From the NCBI RefSeq assembly GCF_012922555.1, contig NZ_WIPK01000001.1:744001-808000 (forward strand): a stretch of 64,000 nucleotides of DNA, given 5' to 3'. Position numbers and translations under genes: made by a program. The notes beneath the pieces were generated by a model. That model was not told the origin of the DNA. It made no database searches and saw only the letters and a program-made list of their open reading frames with translations. Of this stretch, positions 6,540-13,961 are shown piece after piece. Source of the stretch: Paraclostridium dentum. Its GTDB lineage: Bacteria > Bacillota > Clostridia > Peptostreptococcales > Peptostreptococcaceae. Positions within the stretch are counted from its first letter, which is position 1, and each line of letters starts with the position of its first letter.

Positions 6540-7883
6540 TTGAGGAAAATTAAAATGGATGAAGACATCGAGGTAACAAAAGATTTAATTCAAAAGCTTA
6601 TTGAAAATCATGCTACAGAACGTTCTCGAATACTTAAGCTTAAAAGGTATTATAACAATGAGAATGATATATTAAATAGGAAATATACTGATGAAAATAA
6701 GCCACAGAATAAACTATCTCATAACTATGCAGCTTACATAACAGATAACTACGTAGGATATATTGTAGGGCAACCTATAAGCTATAAATCAGATAATGAG
6801 CTACTGTTAGAAAAGCTTAATGAAAACTTCTTATATAACGATGAAATAGATAACAATACTACTCTAGCTCAAGAGCAAAGTATCTGTGGTTATGCATATG
6901 AATTGTTATTCTCAGATGAAGATTCACAGGCTAGATTTAAATGTGTAGATACAGAAAATATGATAGTTGTTCATGATGATACATTAGAAGAAAACATAAT
7001 ACTTGCTATATTATACTCTCCAGTGGATGATGAAAAAACAACTGTATATATTTACGACAAAGAATATGAATATACAGTTGAACTTGATAATGGAACTGTG
7101 AGTGAGTTGAAGGATATAAACTATCATAACTTCGATGAAGTTCCAGTAGCTATATATGAAAATAACAGACAACGTGTAGGGGACTTTGAGAAGGTTATAA
7201 CTCTTATAAATGCTTACGATCAAGCTAACTCAGATACCGCTAATGATTTTGAATACTTCACAAATGCACTATTGATTATTAGTGGAGCTTTAATCGAGGA
7301 AGAGGATGAGGAAGGAAGGCCTTTGAACTTCAAAGATAATAGAGTTCTTAACTTTACAACTAATGAAGGTGATGCTAAGTATTTAATTAAAAATATAAAT
7401 GATACAGCATTAGAAAACTATAAGAATAGACTTAATAAAGATATACATAAATTCTCTAGTGTAGTTGATATGTCGGATGAAAATTTCGCTGGAAATCTTA
7501 GTGGTGTAGCTCTTAAATTTAAACTTAATCCTATGGAAAATGTGAGTTCTATAAAAGAATCTAAGTTTAGAAAAGGATTAATGAGAAGGATAGAGTTATT
7601 AGTTGATTTCTCAAATATAAAAACTAATTCATTGCATACTTATTTAGATATTAAGCCGGTATTTACAAGGAACATACCTTCCAATGATTTAGAAACTGTA
7701 AATATGGTTAAATCATTAAATGGAATAGTATCTCAAGAAACTTTATTAGCTCAGATACCTTTCGTTGAAGATGTTCAAGCTGAAATTAATTCCTTAGATA
7801 AAAAAGAAAAGGATCTAATGACTGACTATGATTTGTTCGATGAAGATGAAGAAACAGAAGAGGTCGATTTGAATGAAGAGTAA
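6540..7883 (+). CDS. portal protein, SPP1 gp6-like
   Basis: The 447-residue portal protein forms the dodecameric DNA channel at one capsid vertex. Start TTG 6540 follows AAGGAGGTGTTAAA; an ATG at 6555 is a weaker alternative. Family features include the N-terminal HATERSRILKLKRYYNNEND and NYAAYITDNYVGYIVGQP segments, a central DQANSDTANDFEYF region and a very acidic tail. These match the SPP1-type portal family. It overlaps the next gene by 11 nt, typical of head-gene coupling. Confidence 0.9.
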   Translation: MRKIKMDEDIEVTKDLIQKLIENHATERSRILKLKRYYNNENDILNRKYTDENKPQNKLSHNYAAYITDNYVGYIVGQPISYKSDNELLLEKLNENFLYNDEIDNNTTLAQEQSICGYAYELLFSDEDSQARFKCVDTENMIVVHDDTLEENIILAILYSPVDDEKTTVYIYDKEYEYTVELDNGTVSELKDINYHNFDEVPVAIYENNRQRVGDFEKVITLINAYDQANSDTANDFEYFTNALLIISGALIEEEDEEGRPLNFKDNRVLNFTTNEGDAKYLIKNINDTALENYKNRLNKDIHKFSSVVDMSDENFAGNLSGVALKFKLNPMENVSSIKESKFRKGLMRRIELLVDFSNIKTNSLHTYLDIKPVFTRNIPSNDLETVNMVKSLNGIVSQETLLAQIPFVEDVQAEINSLDKKEKDLMTDYDLFDEDEETEEVDLNEE

Positions 7884-8637
7884 AGAATACTGGTTAAATA
7901 GAGCTAAGATCGATGATTCTAAAATGATAAAATCTAGTAATAAAGTTGTTAAGCTTCTTAAAAAAGAATTAGTTAGTACTAAAAAAGAAATAAAAAAAGA
8001 GTTAGCTTATTTATATGCAAGTCAATCTCAAATGACTAGCTATGAACAATTTATAGTTAACGAAACTTTAAAAGCTATAGATAGGCTTCTTAATGATTTA
8101 TATAATAGCGAAGAACAGTTATTAAATAAAACCCTTATAGATAGGTATGTAGATGTTTATAATTCTAAGATTAAATCATTAAATATAGATTCTAACTTCG
8201 GAGATATAGACAGAAGATCAGTTTATGAAATAATGAAAACAAATTGGTCAGGACTTACATTCTCTGAAAGAATATGGGAAAGTAAAAGGAAGTTAATATC
8301 AACAATAAAAGAAGAACTTACCAAAGGATTAATAAGAGGTGATTCAATATATGATATGAGTAGAGTTATATCTGATAAGCTTAATGTAGCTTTAAGTGAT
8401 GCTGAGAGGTTAGTTAGAACAGAAACTTGTTGGATTCAAATAAAAGCTACTACAGATGCTTATACAGAGTATGGACTTGAAGAATATGAGTATTGTGCTT
8501 TTATGGATGAAAAGACATCTAGTGTATGTCAAAAGTTAAATGGTCAGATATTTAAAATGAAAGATATGAGTATAGGTGTCAATGCTCCTCCTATGCATCC
8601 AAGATGTAGGAGTTGCATATTACCGATAACTAAATAA
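7873..8637 (+). CDS. minor head protein, SPP1 gp7/Mu gpF-like
   Basis: The 254-residue protein has the C-terminal head-morphogenesis domain. RTETCWIQIKATTDAY is followed by FMDEKTSSVCQKLNGQ and MHPRCRSCILPI, with conserved Cys and His residues, about residues 185-254. These are hallmarks of SPP1 gp7/Mu gpF proteins, which bind portal and a few copies of which enter the capsid. The N-terminal half is a charged coiled coil. It begins inside the end of the portal gene, so translation is coupled. Confidence 0.88.
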   Translation: MKSKEYWLNRAKIDDSKMIKSSNKVVKLLKKELVSTKKEIKKELAYLYASQSQMTSYEQFIVNETLKAIDRLLNDLYNSEEQLLNKTLIDRYVDVYNSKIKSLNIDSNFGDIDRRSVYEIMKTNWSGLTFSERIWESKRKLISTIKEELTKGLIRGDSIYDMSRVISDKLNVALSDAERLVRTETCWIQIKATTDAYTEYGLEEYEYCAFMDEKTSSVCQKLNGQIFKMKDMSIGVNAPPMHPRCRSCILPITK

Positions 8638-8650
8638 ACCTGTTTAGTAT

Positions 8651-8668
8651 AGAAGCAAGATAGCTTCT
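8651..8668 (+). terminator. intrinsic terminator between head genes
   Basis: AGAAGC and GCTTCT flank AAGATA and are followed by TTTTTTTATT. It lies between the minor head and scaffold genes on the same strand. Confidence 0.6.
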
Positions 8669-8756
8669 TTTTTTATTGCCTTTTTACTTGTTTAGGCTTA
8701 AAGAAAACTCGGAGATTATAGTCTACAAAGACTTAAAACCTGGAAGGAGATTTAGA

Positions 8757-9407
8757 ATGAAAGGTTTGAAAAATACTAACGAAATGTTAAAAATGAATAT
8801 TCAATTATTGGCATCTGATGAAGAACAAAACATAGATGATAACAATATAGATAGTGACAATACTCAAGATGATGATAATGAGCAAATTGAAGATGTTAAA
8901 ACAGAAAAGACTTTTACTCAAGAAGAAGTAGACAAAATGATAGCTAAAAGGATTAGAAGAGAAAAAGAAAAGGCAGAAGCTGAAAAAGAGGAAGCTGAAA
9001 AATTAGCTAAAATGTCAGAAAAGGAAAGACAACAAGCTTTATTTGACAAACAGGTAAAAGAGTTTGAAGAAACTAAAAAAGCATTTGAGAATGAAAAATT
9101 ATTAAATGAAACTACAAAACAGTTAGCTGCAAAAAACTTACCTGTTGAATTTGCAGATATGTTAAAAGGAACAGATGCTGAGAGTACCTTTGAAAATATA
9201 AAAGTATTTGAAGATAAATTTAATAAAGCTTTGGAATCTGCTATAAATGAAAGGTTAAAAAGAAATGTTCCTAAAGTTTTATCAAATACAAGTAATTCAG
9301 ATGTAAATCCATATTCAAGAAAAAACTGGAGTTTAACTAAGCAAATGGAGCTAGAGAGAGATAATCCTGAATTAGCCCAAGAATTAAAGCAACAAGCTAA
9401 CAATTAA
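8757..9407 (+). CDS. capsid scaffolding protein
   Basis: I choose ATG 8757, which follows GGAAGGAGATTTAGA; a longer frame back to 8676 lacks a ribosome site. The 216-residue product starts with a MNIQLLA-type N-terminus, then a strongly acidic stretch and a long charged helix rich in Glu/Lys/Ala (EKEEAEKLAKMSEKERQQA). The C-terminus is SRKNWSLTKQMELE. This matches DUF4355-type scaffold proteins, which guide capsid assembly and then leave. Its position between the minor head protein and capsid supports the call. Confidence 0.85.
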   Translation: MKGLKNTNEMLKMNIQLLASDEEQNIDDNNIDSDNTQDDDNEQIEDVKTEKTFTQEEVDKMIAKRIRREKEKAEAEKEEAEKLAKMSEKERQQALFDKQVKEFEETKKAFENEKLLNETTKQLAAKNLPVEFADMLKGTDAESTFENIKVFEDKFNKALESAINERLKRNVPKVLSNTSNSDVNPYSRKNWSLTKQMELERDNPELAQELKQQANN

Positions 9408-9437
9408 AAAATATAAAAAAGGAAAGGTGATTTAATT

Positions 9438-10418
9438 ATGGCAAAGACTAAATTAGCAAATATGATAATACCTGAGAATTTCAATGCTTATGTATCGGAG
9501 AAAGCAGTAGAGAAGAATGCATTTTTTAGAAGTGGAGTTTTAGTAGATAATCCTCAATTAAGAGAGTTATTAAGCATGGGTGGAAAAACTATACATATGC
9601 CTTTTGTTAAGCCTTTAAGTGGTGATTCTCAAATACCAACAGAAGATGGAGATTTATCTATAAATGATATAGAAACATCAGAAGATGAAGCTAGAAGACA
9701 ATTTAGAGTTCAAGTATTTGGTGAAAATCAATTAGCTTCCGTTTTATCTGGTGACAATGTTATGGATAGAATAGCCGAAGGATTTGGGGATTACTGGGCA
9801 ACAGAATATAATAAAATATTACTAGCAACATGCAAGGGTGTATTTAGTTCTTTAACAGGTCATGTGCATGATATATCTTTACTAGAAGGAGTATCAGCTG
9901 TATTTAATGTAGATTCTGCAATAGATGCTAAGTTCTTATTAGGTGATGCACACGATAAACTAGGAGCGGTTGCTGTCCACTCTAAGGTATATGCATTAAT
10001 GTTAAAACAAGACCAAATAGAGACTGTGAAAAATTCAGAAGGTACTGGATCTATAAAAATATATAAACCTTTACAATGTGAAATTATAGTAGATGATGCT
10101 GTTCCTTTTGATTCTTCAAGTAAGATAGCTTCTATGTATATGTTTGGTAAAGGTGCTTTTGGATTCGTTGAGGATTTAACTGGAATAGTTGGTACTGAAA
10201 TATACAGAGATGCATTAAAAGGATTAGGGGATAATGCTCTTATAAATAGAAAACAATTTGTTTTACATCCACTTGGAGTAGCTTGGAAGGAACCAGAAGG
10301 AGAAAGAATATCTCCTACAAATCAAGAATTAGAAACAAAAGCTAACTGGTCCAAAAAATATGAAGATAAGAATATACCATTAGCAGAGTTTAAATTTAAA
10401 GTAGAAGTTGCTGCCTAG
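9438..10418 (+). CDS. major capsid protein
   Basis: The 326-residue HK97-fold coat protein starts at ATG 9438 behind GGAAAGGTGATTTAATT. It opens with a segment ending IIPENFNAYVSEKAVEKNAF and contains the AEGFGDYWATEYN region seen in the P22-coat-like group of siphophage capsids. It also has the SKVYALMLKQDQI helix and the C-terminal NRKQFVLHPLGVAWKEPEGE strand. Length and gene order (scaffold, capsid, small HeH protein, connectors) are standard. The stop TAG at 10416-10418 overlaps the following frame. Confidence 0.9.
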   Translation: MAKTKLANMIIPENFNAYVSEKAVEKNAFFRSGVLVDNPQLRELLSMGGKTIHMPFVKPLSGDSQIPTEDGDLSINDIETSEDEARRQFRVQVFGENQLASVLSGDNVMDRIAEGFGDYWATEYNKILLATCKGVFSSLTGHVHDISLLEGVSAVFNVDSAIDAKFLLGDAHDKLGAVAVHSKVYALMLKQDQIETVKNSEGTGSIKIYKPLQCEIIVDDAVPFDSSSKIASMYMFGKGAFGFVEDLTGIVGTEIYRDALKGLGDNALINRKQFVLHPLGVAWKEPEGERISPTNQELETKANWSKKYEDKNIPLAEFKFKVEVAA

Positions 10419-10617
10419 CAAATCAAATGCTTCAAGTTTCGATTATGAGAATGTTAATTTAAATCAGCCTTGTGTTGAAACGATGGAAGATGTGGAAGCC
10501 CCACAAAACTTAGAAGATTTAACTGTTAAAGATTTAAAATCAATGGCTAAAGAAGTTGGAATAGAAGGATATTCTAGTATGGTTAAGTCTGAATTAATAG
10601 AGAAGTTGGCTAAATAG
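10408..10617 (+). CDS. HeH/SAP-like small protein after capsid
   Basis: A 69-residue frame overlaps the capsid stop by 11 nt. Its C-terminal half, LTVKDLKSMAKEVGIEGYSS followed by MVKSELIEKL, is the HeH/Rho-N SAP-like nucleic-acid-binding fold found in small proteins just after phage capsid genes. The only start in the overlap is TTG 10408 with a weak ribosome site, so it probably depends on termination-reinitiation at the capsid stop. A +1 shift that fuses it to the capsid is conceivable, but no classical slip site is present. An internal ATG at 10483 has no ribosome site. Confidence 0.65.
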   Translation: MLPSKSNASSFDYENVNLNQPCVETMEDVEAPQNLEDLTVKDLKSMAKEVGIEGYSSMVKSELIEKLAK

Positions 10618-10630
10618 TCAGCTTCTTTTT
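10596..10630 (+). terminator. intrinsic terminator overlapping the HeH gene end
   Basis: AGAAGTTGGCT pairs with AGTCAGCTTCT (11 bp with two G-U pairs) around AAAT and is followed by TTTTTTATTT. It spans the stop codon of the HeH gene. Confidence 0.65.
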
Positions 10631-10650
10631 TATTTAAAGTAGGTGATGAA

Positions 10651-10956
10651 ATGTTAGAAAGAATAAAGCTTTTATTAAATATTAGCGATGAAGATAAGCT
10701 TATAAATGAACTTATAGAACTAACTAAATCTAAGGTATTATCTTATATTGGTGAAAAAGATATCCCTAGCGAATTAGAGTTTATAGTTATAGAACTTACT
10801 GTATCAAGGTATAACCGCATAGGATCAGAAGGTCTTAAGTCTGAAAGCGTAGATGGCAGAGTTCAAAGTTACGAGAGTGATTTAGAAAGCTATTACACTG
10901 TTCTTGATAAATATATTGAAGGTAAACAACAAGTAAGAAAGGTTAGGTTGATATAA
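10651..10956 (+). CDS. head-tail connector, gp6-like
   Basis: The 101-residue all-helical protein has the pattern of phage head-tail connector proteins: ERIKLLLNISDEDKLINELI, then TKSKVLSYIG and a LTVSRYNRIGSEGLKSESVD segment. Such proteins form a ring below the portal. The start at ATG 10651 follows AAGTAGGTGATGAA. The TAA stop shares a nucleotide with the ATG of the next gene, so translation is tightly coupled. Confidence 0.82.
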   Translation: MLERIKLLLNISDEDKLINELIELTKSKVLSYIGEKDIPSELEFIVIELTVSRYNRIGSEGLKSESVDGRVQSYESDLESYYTVLDKYIEGKQQVRKVRLI

Positions 10957-11252
10957 TGCGTTTTGATAAATCTGTAGATATATTTGTTAGAGAAAAGATA
11001 GAAGATGGTCAAGGCGGGTTTATAGAACGAGATATATATGATTCTACTGTAAAGGCCAATGTAATTGAAATGCCTTTAGAATTTGTTTATAAAATTTATG
11101 GTTCTACAATGGTATCTATGATTAAGGTTGTACTTCATTCTAAACATAAAAGACTAAGTAAGATTAGGTATAACGATAAACTGTATAGAATTATAAGAAT
11201 CAATGTACAAGGAAATAAAACTTTTTTAACCTTGGAGGAAGACAATGGCTAA
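10956..11252 (+). CDS. head-tail joining/closure protein
   Basis: The 98-residue beta-rich protein fits the SPP1 gp16/head-tail adaptor family. It opens with DKSVDIFVREKIEDGQGGF, has a VVLHSKHKRLSKIRYNDKLY segment where an Arg-rich turn precedes a strand, and ends in strands NVQGNKTFLTLEE. It should sit beneath the connector ring and seal the filled head. It overlaps the previous gene by one base and the next by 8. Confidence 0.78.
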   Translation: MRFDKSVDIFVREKIEDGQGGFIERDIYDSTVKANVIEMPLEFVYKIYGSTMVSMIKVVLHSKHKRLSKIRYNDKLYRIIRINVQGNKTFLTLEEDNG

Positions 11253-11682
11253 TATAACAGTTGATACTTCACAATTAAATGCATTTGTAGTTGAAATTGA
11301 TAAAACTGGAATTAGCTTTGAAAAAGGTGTTAAGCAAACTGTTTCTAAAAGTGCTATGCAAATCAAAAGAAGTGCTATGCAAAACTTAACTAAAAATAAG
11401 TCTGTTAAAACAGGTAACTTAAGAAGAAGTATAAATGAAAATATAAGACCTTATGAAGCTGAGATTAAAGCTAACACTAAATATGCATTAGGAGTTGAAG
11501 AGGGAACTAAACCACATATTATAAAGCCTAAGAGAGGTAAATTTCTTTATTGGAAAGGGGCCCCTCACCCTGTTAAATTGGTAAATCACCCAGGTGGTAA
11601 AAGCAAACCTTACTTAATACCAGCATTTGAAAAGGAGTCACCTATATTTTTAAAAAACTTGGAGGAATTAATTAAATGGTAA
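11245..11682 (+). CDS. HK97 gp10-like tail component
   Basis: The 145-residue protein has the HK97-gp10 signature: SAMQIKRSAMQNLTKNKSVK, then TGNLRRSI, YALGVEEGTKPHIIKPK and a C-terminal HPGGKSKPYLIPAFEKE. Members lie between the head-tail joining gene and the tail-terminator gene and take part in tail completion. Start ATG 11245 follows CTTGGAGGAAGACA. The order and the 7-nt overlap with the next gene support the call. Confidence 0.85.
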   Translation: MANITVDTSQLNAFVVEIDKTGISFEKGVKQTVSKSAMQIKRSAMQNLTKNKSVKTGNLRRSINENIRPYEAEIKANTKYALGVEEGTKPHIIKPKRGKFLYWKGAPHPVKLVNHPGGKSKPYLIPAFEKESPIFLKNLEELIKW

Positions 11683-12056
11683 AGATCAATAAAGTTCAAG
11701 CTTTGCTTTATTCAAAATGCAAAGAATTAGATTATACAGTTTATGATGAAGTACCAGAGAAAGGCCCTTCTTTCCCTTGTGTAGTTATAGGTGATATAAA
11801 AGTAGAAGAATTAGAGATGAAAGACGAAGGCCATTCTTATAATTTTCAAATCAATGTATTTTCTATCTATAATGGTAAATTTGAAGCCAATGAAATGATT
11901 GAAAGAATAGAGACTAATATGAAAGACTGTAATGATACAGAGTTAGAGGATAACTATTATATAGATAGTGTAGAAATATCTAATTGTGAAGTGTTTAAAA
12001 CAGAGACTTGTTATCAAGGAATAGCAAATCTTTTAATTGATGTTATTAATATATAA
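11676..12056 (+). CDS. tail terminator/completion protein (DUF3168-like)
   Basis: The 126-residue alpha/beta protein is at the position of the tail terminator. It begins with a KVQALLYSKC helix, then YDEVPEKGPSFPCVVIGDI, EGHSYNFQINVFS and KTETCYQGIANLLIDVINI, matching the strand-helix pattern of DUF3168/lambda gpU-like proteins that cap the finished tail tube. It starts inside the gp10-like gene behind GGAGGAATTAATTAA and ends 13 nt before the major tail gene. Confidence 0.7.
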   Translation: MVKINKVQALLYSKCKELDYTVYDEVPEKGPSFPCVVIGDIKVEELEMKDEGHSYNFQINVFSIYNGKFEANEMIERIETNMKDCNDTELEDNYYIDSVEISNCEVFKTETCYQGIANLLIDVINI

Positions 12057-12069
12057 AGGAGGTCATTAA

Positions 12070-12465
12070 ATGGCATTTAAAAAAGGTAATGATATTAGAG
12101 TTAGTATCGGCGAAGAGTTAATAGGAGGGCAAACAGGTGCTTCTATGAATAAGGAATCTGATACAACCGATACAACGACTAAAGATTCTGGAATGTGGGC
12201 AGAACCGGAGGTATCTGGGTTATCATGGTCAGTGGATTGTGACGGATTGGTTGTTGTTGGGGATGCTGCATTAAAAGCTTTGAACAAGGCATGGAGAGAA
12301 GCACAATTAGTTGATATAAAATACGGTACAGCAGAAGCCTATGAACATGGTAAGGCGCTTATATCATCTTTATCTGAGAACGCGCCAAATAAAGAGAAGT
12401 GTACTTATTCGGTAAGTTTCCAAGGCGTAGGAGAATTGCAAGATCATCCACAGCCAGCAGAATAA
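12070..12465 (+). CDS. major tail protein
   Basis: The 131-residue tube protein starts at ATG 12070 behind AAGGAGGTCATTAA, the strongest ribosome site nearby, as expected for an abundant structural protein. It opens AFKKGNDIRVSIGEELIGGQ, then has a Thr/Asp-rich loop and a VSGLSWSVDCDG segment, matching TP901-1/phi13-type major tail proteins. It is followed by the G/GT chaperone and tape measure, the invariant siphophage order. Confidence 0.85.
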   Translation: MAFKKGNDIRVSIGEELIGGQTGASMNKESDTTDTTTKDSGMWAEPEVSGLSWSVDCDGLVVVGDAALKALNKAWREAQLVDIKYGTAEAYEHGKALISSLSENAPNKEKCTYSVSFQGVGELQDHPQPAE

Positions 12466-12501
12466 GATTATAAATAATAAAATATAGGGAGTGATTAAAT
12501 A

Positions 12502-12849
12502 ATGAAAATATTAAAAATCGATAATAAGGAATATGTATTTAAATTTGCAACTATGCCTTTAAGAGATCTAAATAGAAGAGGTATAACTTTAGTAACTTTA
12601 TCTGAGGAAGTTGAAAAAATGAATCTTGATGGATTGTACACAGCTTTCCATTATGGAATGAAGTTTCATAAGAAGGATATCACGGAAGTTGAAGCTTTTG
12701 AATTAATAGATAAGTACTTAGAGGATGGTAATACTTTAGAAGGATTGATAGAAGTTGTATTAACCGAATACTCTAATGCCTTAGGAATGGGTGAGGAAGT
12801 TAATAAGGGTTTAAAGAAAGCGAAGTCGAAGGAGAAGACCAAGAAGTAG
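12502..12849 (+). CDS. tail assembly chaperone G (zero-frame product)
   Basis: The 115-residue protein begins KILKIDNKEYVFKFATMPLR, a typical start for phage tail-assembly chaperone G. Near its end the zero-frame codons are GGT TTA AAG, which contain the slippery heptamer T TTA AAG at 12810-12816. A -1 slip there opens a frame running on to 13151, so this gene should yield both a short G and a long GT product, as in lambda. Without the slip it ends in a Lys-rich tail (KKAKSKEKTKK). Confidence 0.85.
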   Translation: MKILKIDNKEYVFKFATMPLRDLNRRGITLVTLSEEVEKMNLDGLYTAFHYGMKFHKKDITEVEAFELIDKYLEDGNTLEGLIEVVLTEYSNALGMGEEVNKGLKKAKSKEKTKK

Positions 12850-13151
12850 AATTTATTAGTGAATTGGAGTTAATGGAATCCATAATTAATAAAGGTATAG
12901 GCTTCTATGGTTTACCTATGGACTTCGTTTTTTATTCTGAGCCTTATGAGGTTCTTGAAGTAATGAAAGAGTGCATGAATAGGATGGAGACAGAACACAA
13001 TTTAAGCCATGTGGATATGTTAAATGCCATAGGAAGGTCGTTCGCTAAGAATTACAAGTATATAGATTTGTTTGAAAAGAAAAAAGTTTCAAAGAAAACT
13101 GTTACCGATGAAGAACGAGCTGAATTGGTTGCTTACTTAGAATCTTGGTAG
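12816..13151 (+). CDS. tail chaperone T domain, expressed by -1 frameshift (GT)
   Basis: This frame is open from 12807 but has no proper start: the first start-like codon (TTG 12864) has no ribosome site. It follows the slippery heptamer T TTA AAG at 12810-12816 in the correct phase for -1 slippage from gene G. The fused GT would be about 216 residues: 105 zero-frame codons, an acidic junction (ESEVEGEDQEVEF), then the T domain FKKGIGFYG-like region and a C-terminal helix ending AYLESW. It is predicted to hold the tape measure during tail assembly. Confidence 0.85.
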   Translation, partial: ESEVEGEDQEVEFISELELMESIINKGIGFYGLPMDFVFYSEPYEVLEVMKECMNRMETEHNLSHVDMLNAIGRSFAKNYKYIDLFEKKKVSKKTVTDEERAELVAYLESW

Positions 13152-13165
13152 AAAGGAGGTAAGCA

Positions 13166-13675
13166 TTGAGTAATACAAAAGAATTAATGGTCAAGATAAC
13201 CGCCCAAGTAGATCAGTTTAAAAAGTCTATGGGTGATATTACAAAATCCATGAAAGACGTTACTAAGGATACTAGGCAGTTTACAAAGGATGTTGGTCAA
13301 GGACTTGTTACTACAGGAAAGGTTATGACGGCAGCGGGTGCAGCTATGGTTGGTGCTGTTGCTGGAATAGTAAAAATAGGTGCTGATTGGTCGGCACAGG
13401 TTGCAGGTCAAGAGTTCCTTTATAAGAATTTAGATTCTGCTATACAGAAAACTATTTCTACAGATGCTAAGAAAGCTGAAACTATAGGTCTTACAGAACA
13501 GCAATACAAGAACAGTGCCACTACAATGGCAACATATTTCTCTAATATGGGAATAACCGCAAGTGAAACAGCTAATCTTAGTGATAAAACAATGAATCTT
13601 GTTGCAGATTTAGCGGCTGTAACTGATATGCCGTTTGATGAAGCAATGAGTAGATTTAAATCTGGGCTTATGGGT
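13166..13675 (+). CDS. tape measure protein, exon 1
   Basis: The start is TTG 13166 behind AAAGGAGGTAAGCA. The 170 codons encode the N-terminal part of a phage tape measure: coiled coil, then a hydrophobic VMTAAGAAMVGAVAGIVKIG segment, then FDEAMSRFKSGLMG. The frame then hits a stop at 13711 inside a 286-nt group I intron. Splicing after U13675 joins the Gly codon GGT directly to AAC at 13962 (Asn-Tyr-Glu-Ala-Leu), restoring the conserved tape-measure sequence. The last 12 codons of the unspliced frame (VVAPSCRNAA and stop) are intron, not protein. Confidence 0.88.
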
Positions 13676-13961
13676 AAGGTAGTTGCCCCTAGTTGTAGAA
13701 ATGCAGCTTAGATAATCGAGCAAAATCGGTAGATATCTTTTAACAAAAGACAATACCGAGGTAAATAATTAATTTAAAAGTTAATTATCACCGTAACGCA
13801 TAGGAGATGAACCTATGCTTTTTTAATGCAAAAAGTATAGAATATAACTCTCCCACGAGTGTTCGACACCTAAGTCAATATTGATATGGTGAAAATATAT
13901 GCTGAACTATATGGTGACATATAGAAGTAAAGGATAAAAAGCCTTTACGGTAACAAAATTG
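13676..13961 (+). ncRNA. group I self-splicing intron in the tape measure gene
   Basis: The exon ends in U13675 and the intron ends in G13961, the two hallmarks of group I introns. The guide TAGTT-GCCCCTAG lies at 13680-13692. GCCC plus UAG pairs with the exon end CUUAUGGGU (P1, one mismatch, U-G at the splice site), and TAGTT pairs perfectly with AACTA at the start of exon 2 (P10). Core helices are visible: GCATAGG/CCTATGC at 13798-13818, GTTC 13861/GAAC 13904 as a P7 candidate, CTATATG-GTGA-CATATAG at 13907-13924 with a GNRA loop, and GTAAAGG/CCTTTAC at 13927-13948. No homing endonuclease frame is present. Confidence 0.9.

Noticed and set aside
8918-9403. Long antisense frame across the scaffold gene
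   Set aside because: It is Ser/Phe-rich nonsense typical of the complement of Glu/Lys/Ala-rich coding sequence, with no ribosome site.
10408-10420. Programmed frameshift fusing capsid to the HeH protein
   Set aside because: No classical slip motif at the overlap; termination-reinitiation is simpler.
12864-13151. Independent gene starting at TTG 12864
   Set aside because: It has no ribosome site, and a perfect slippery heptamer links it to the preceding gene.
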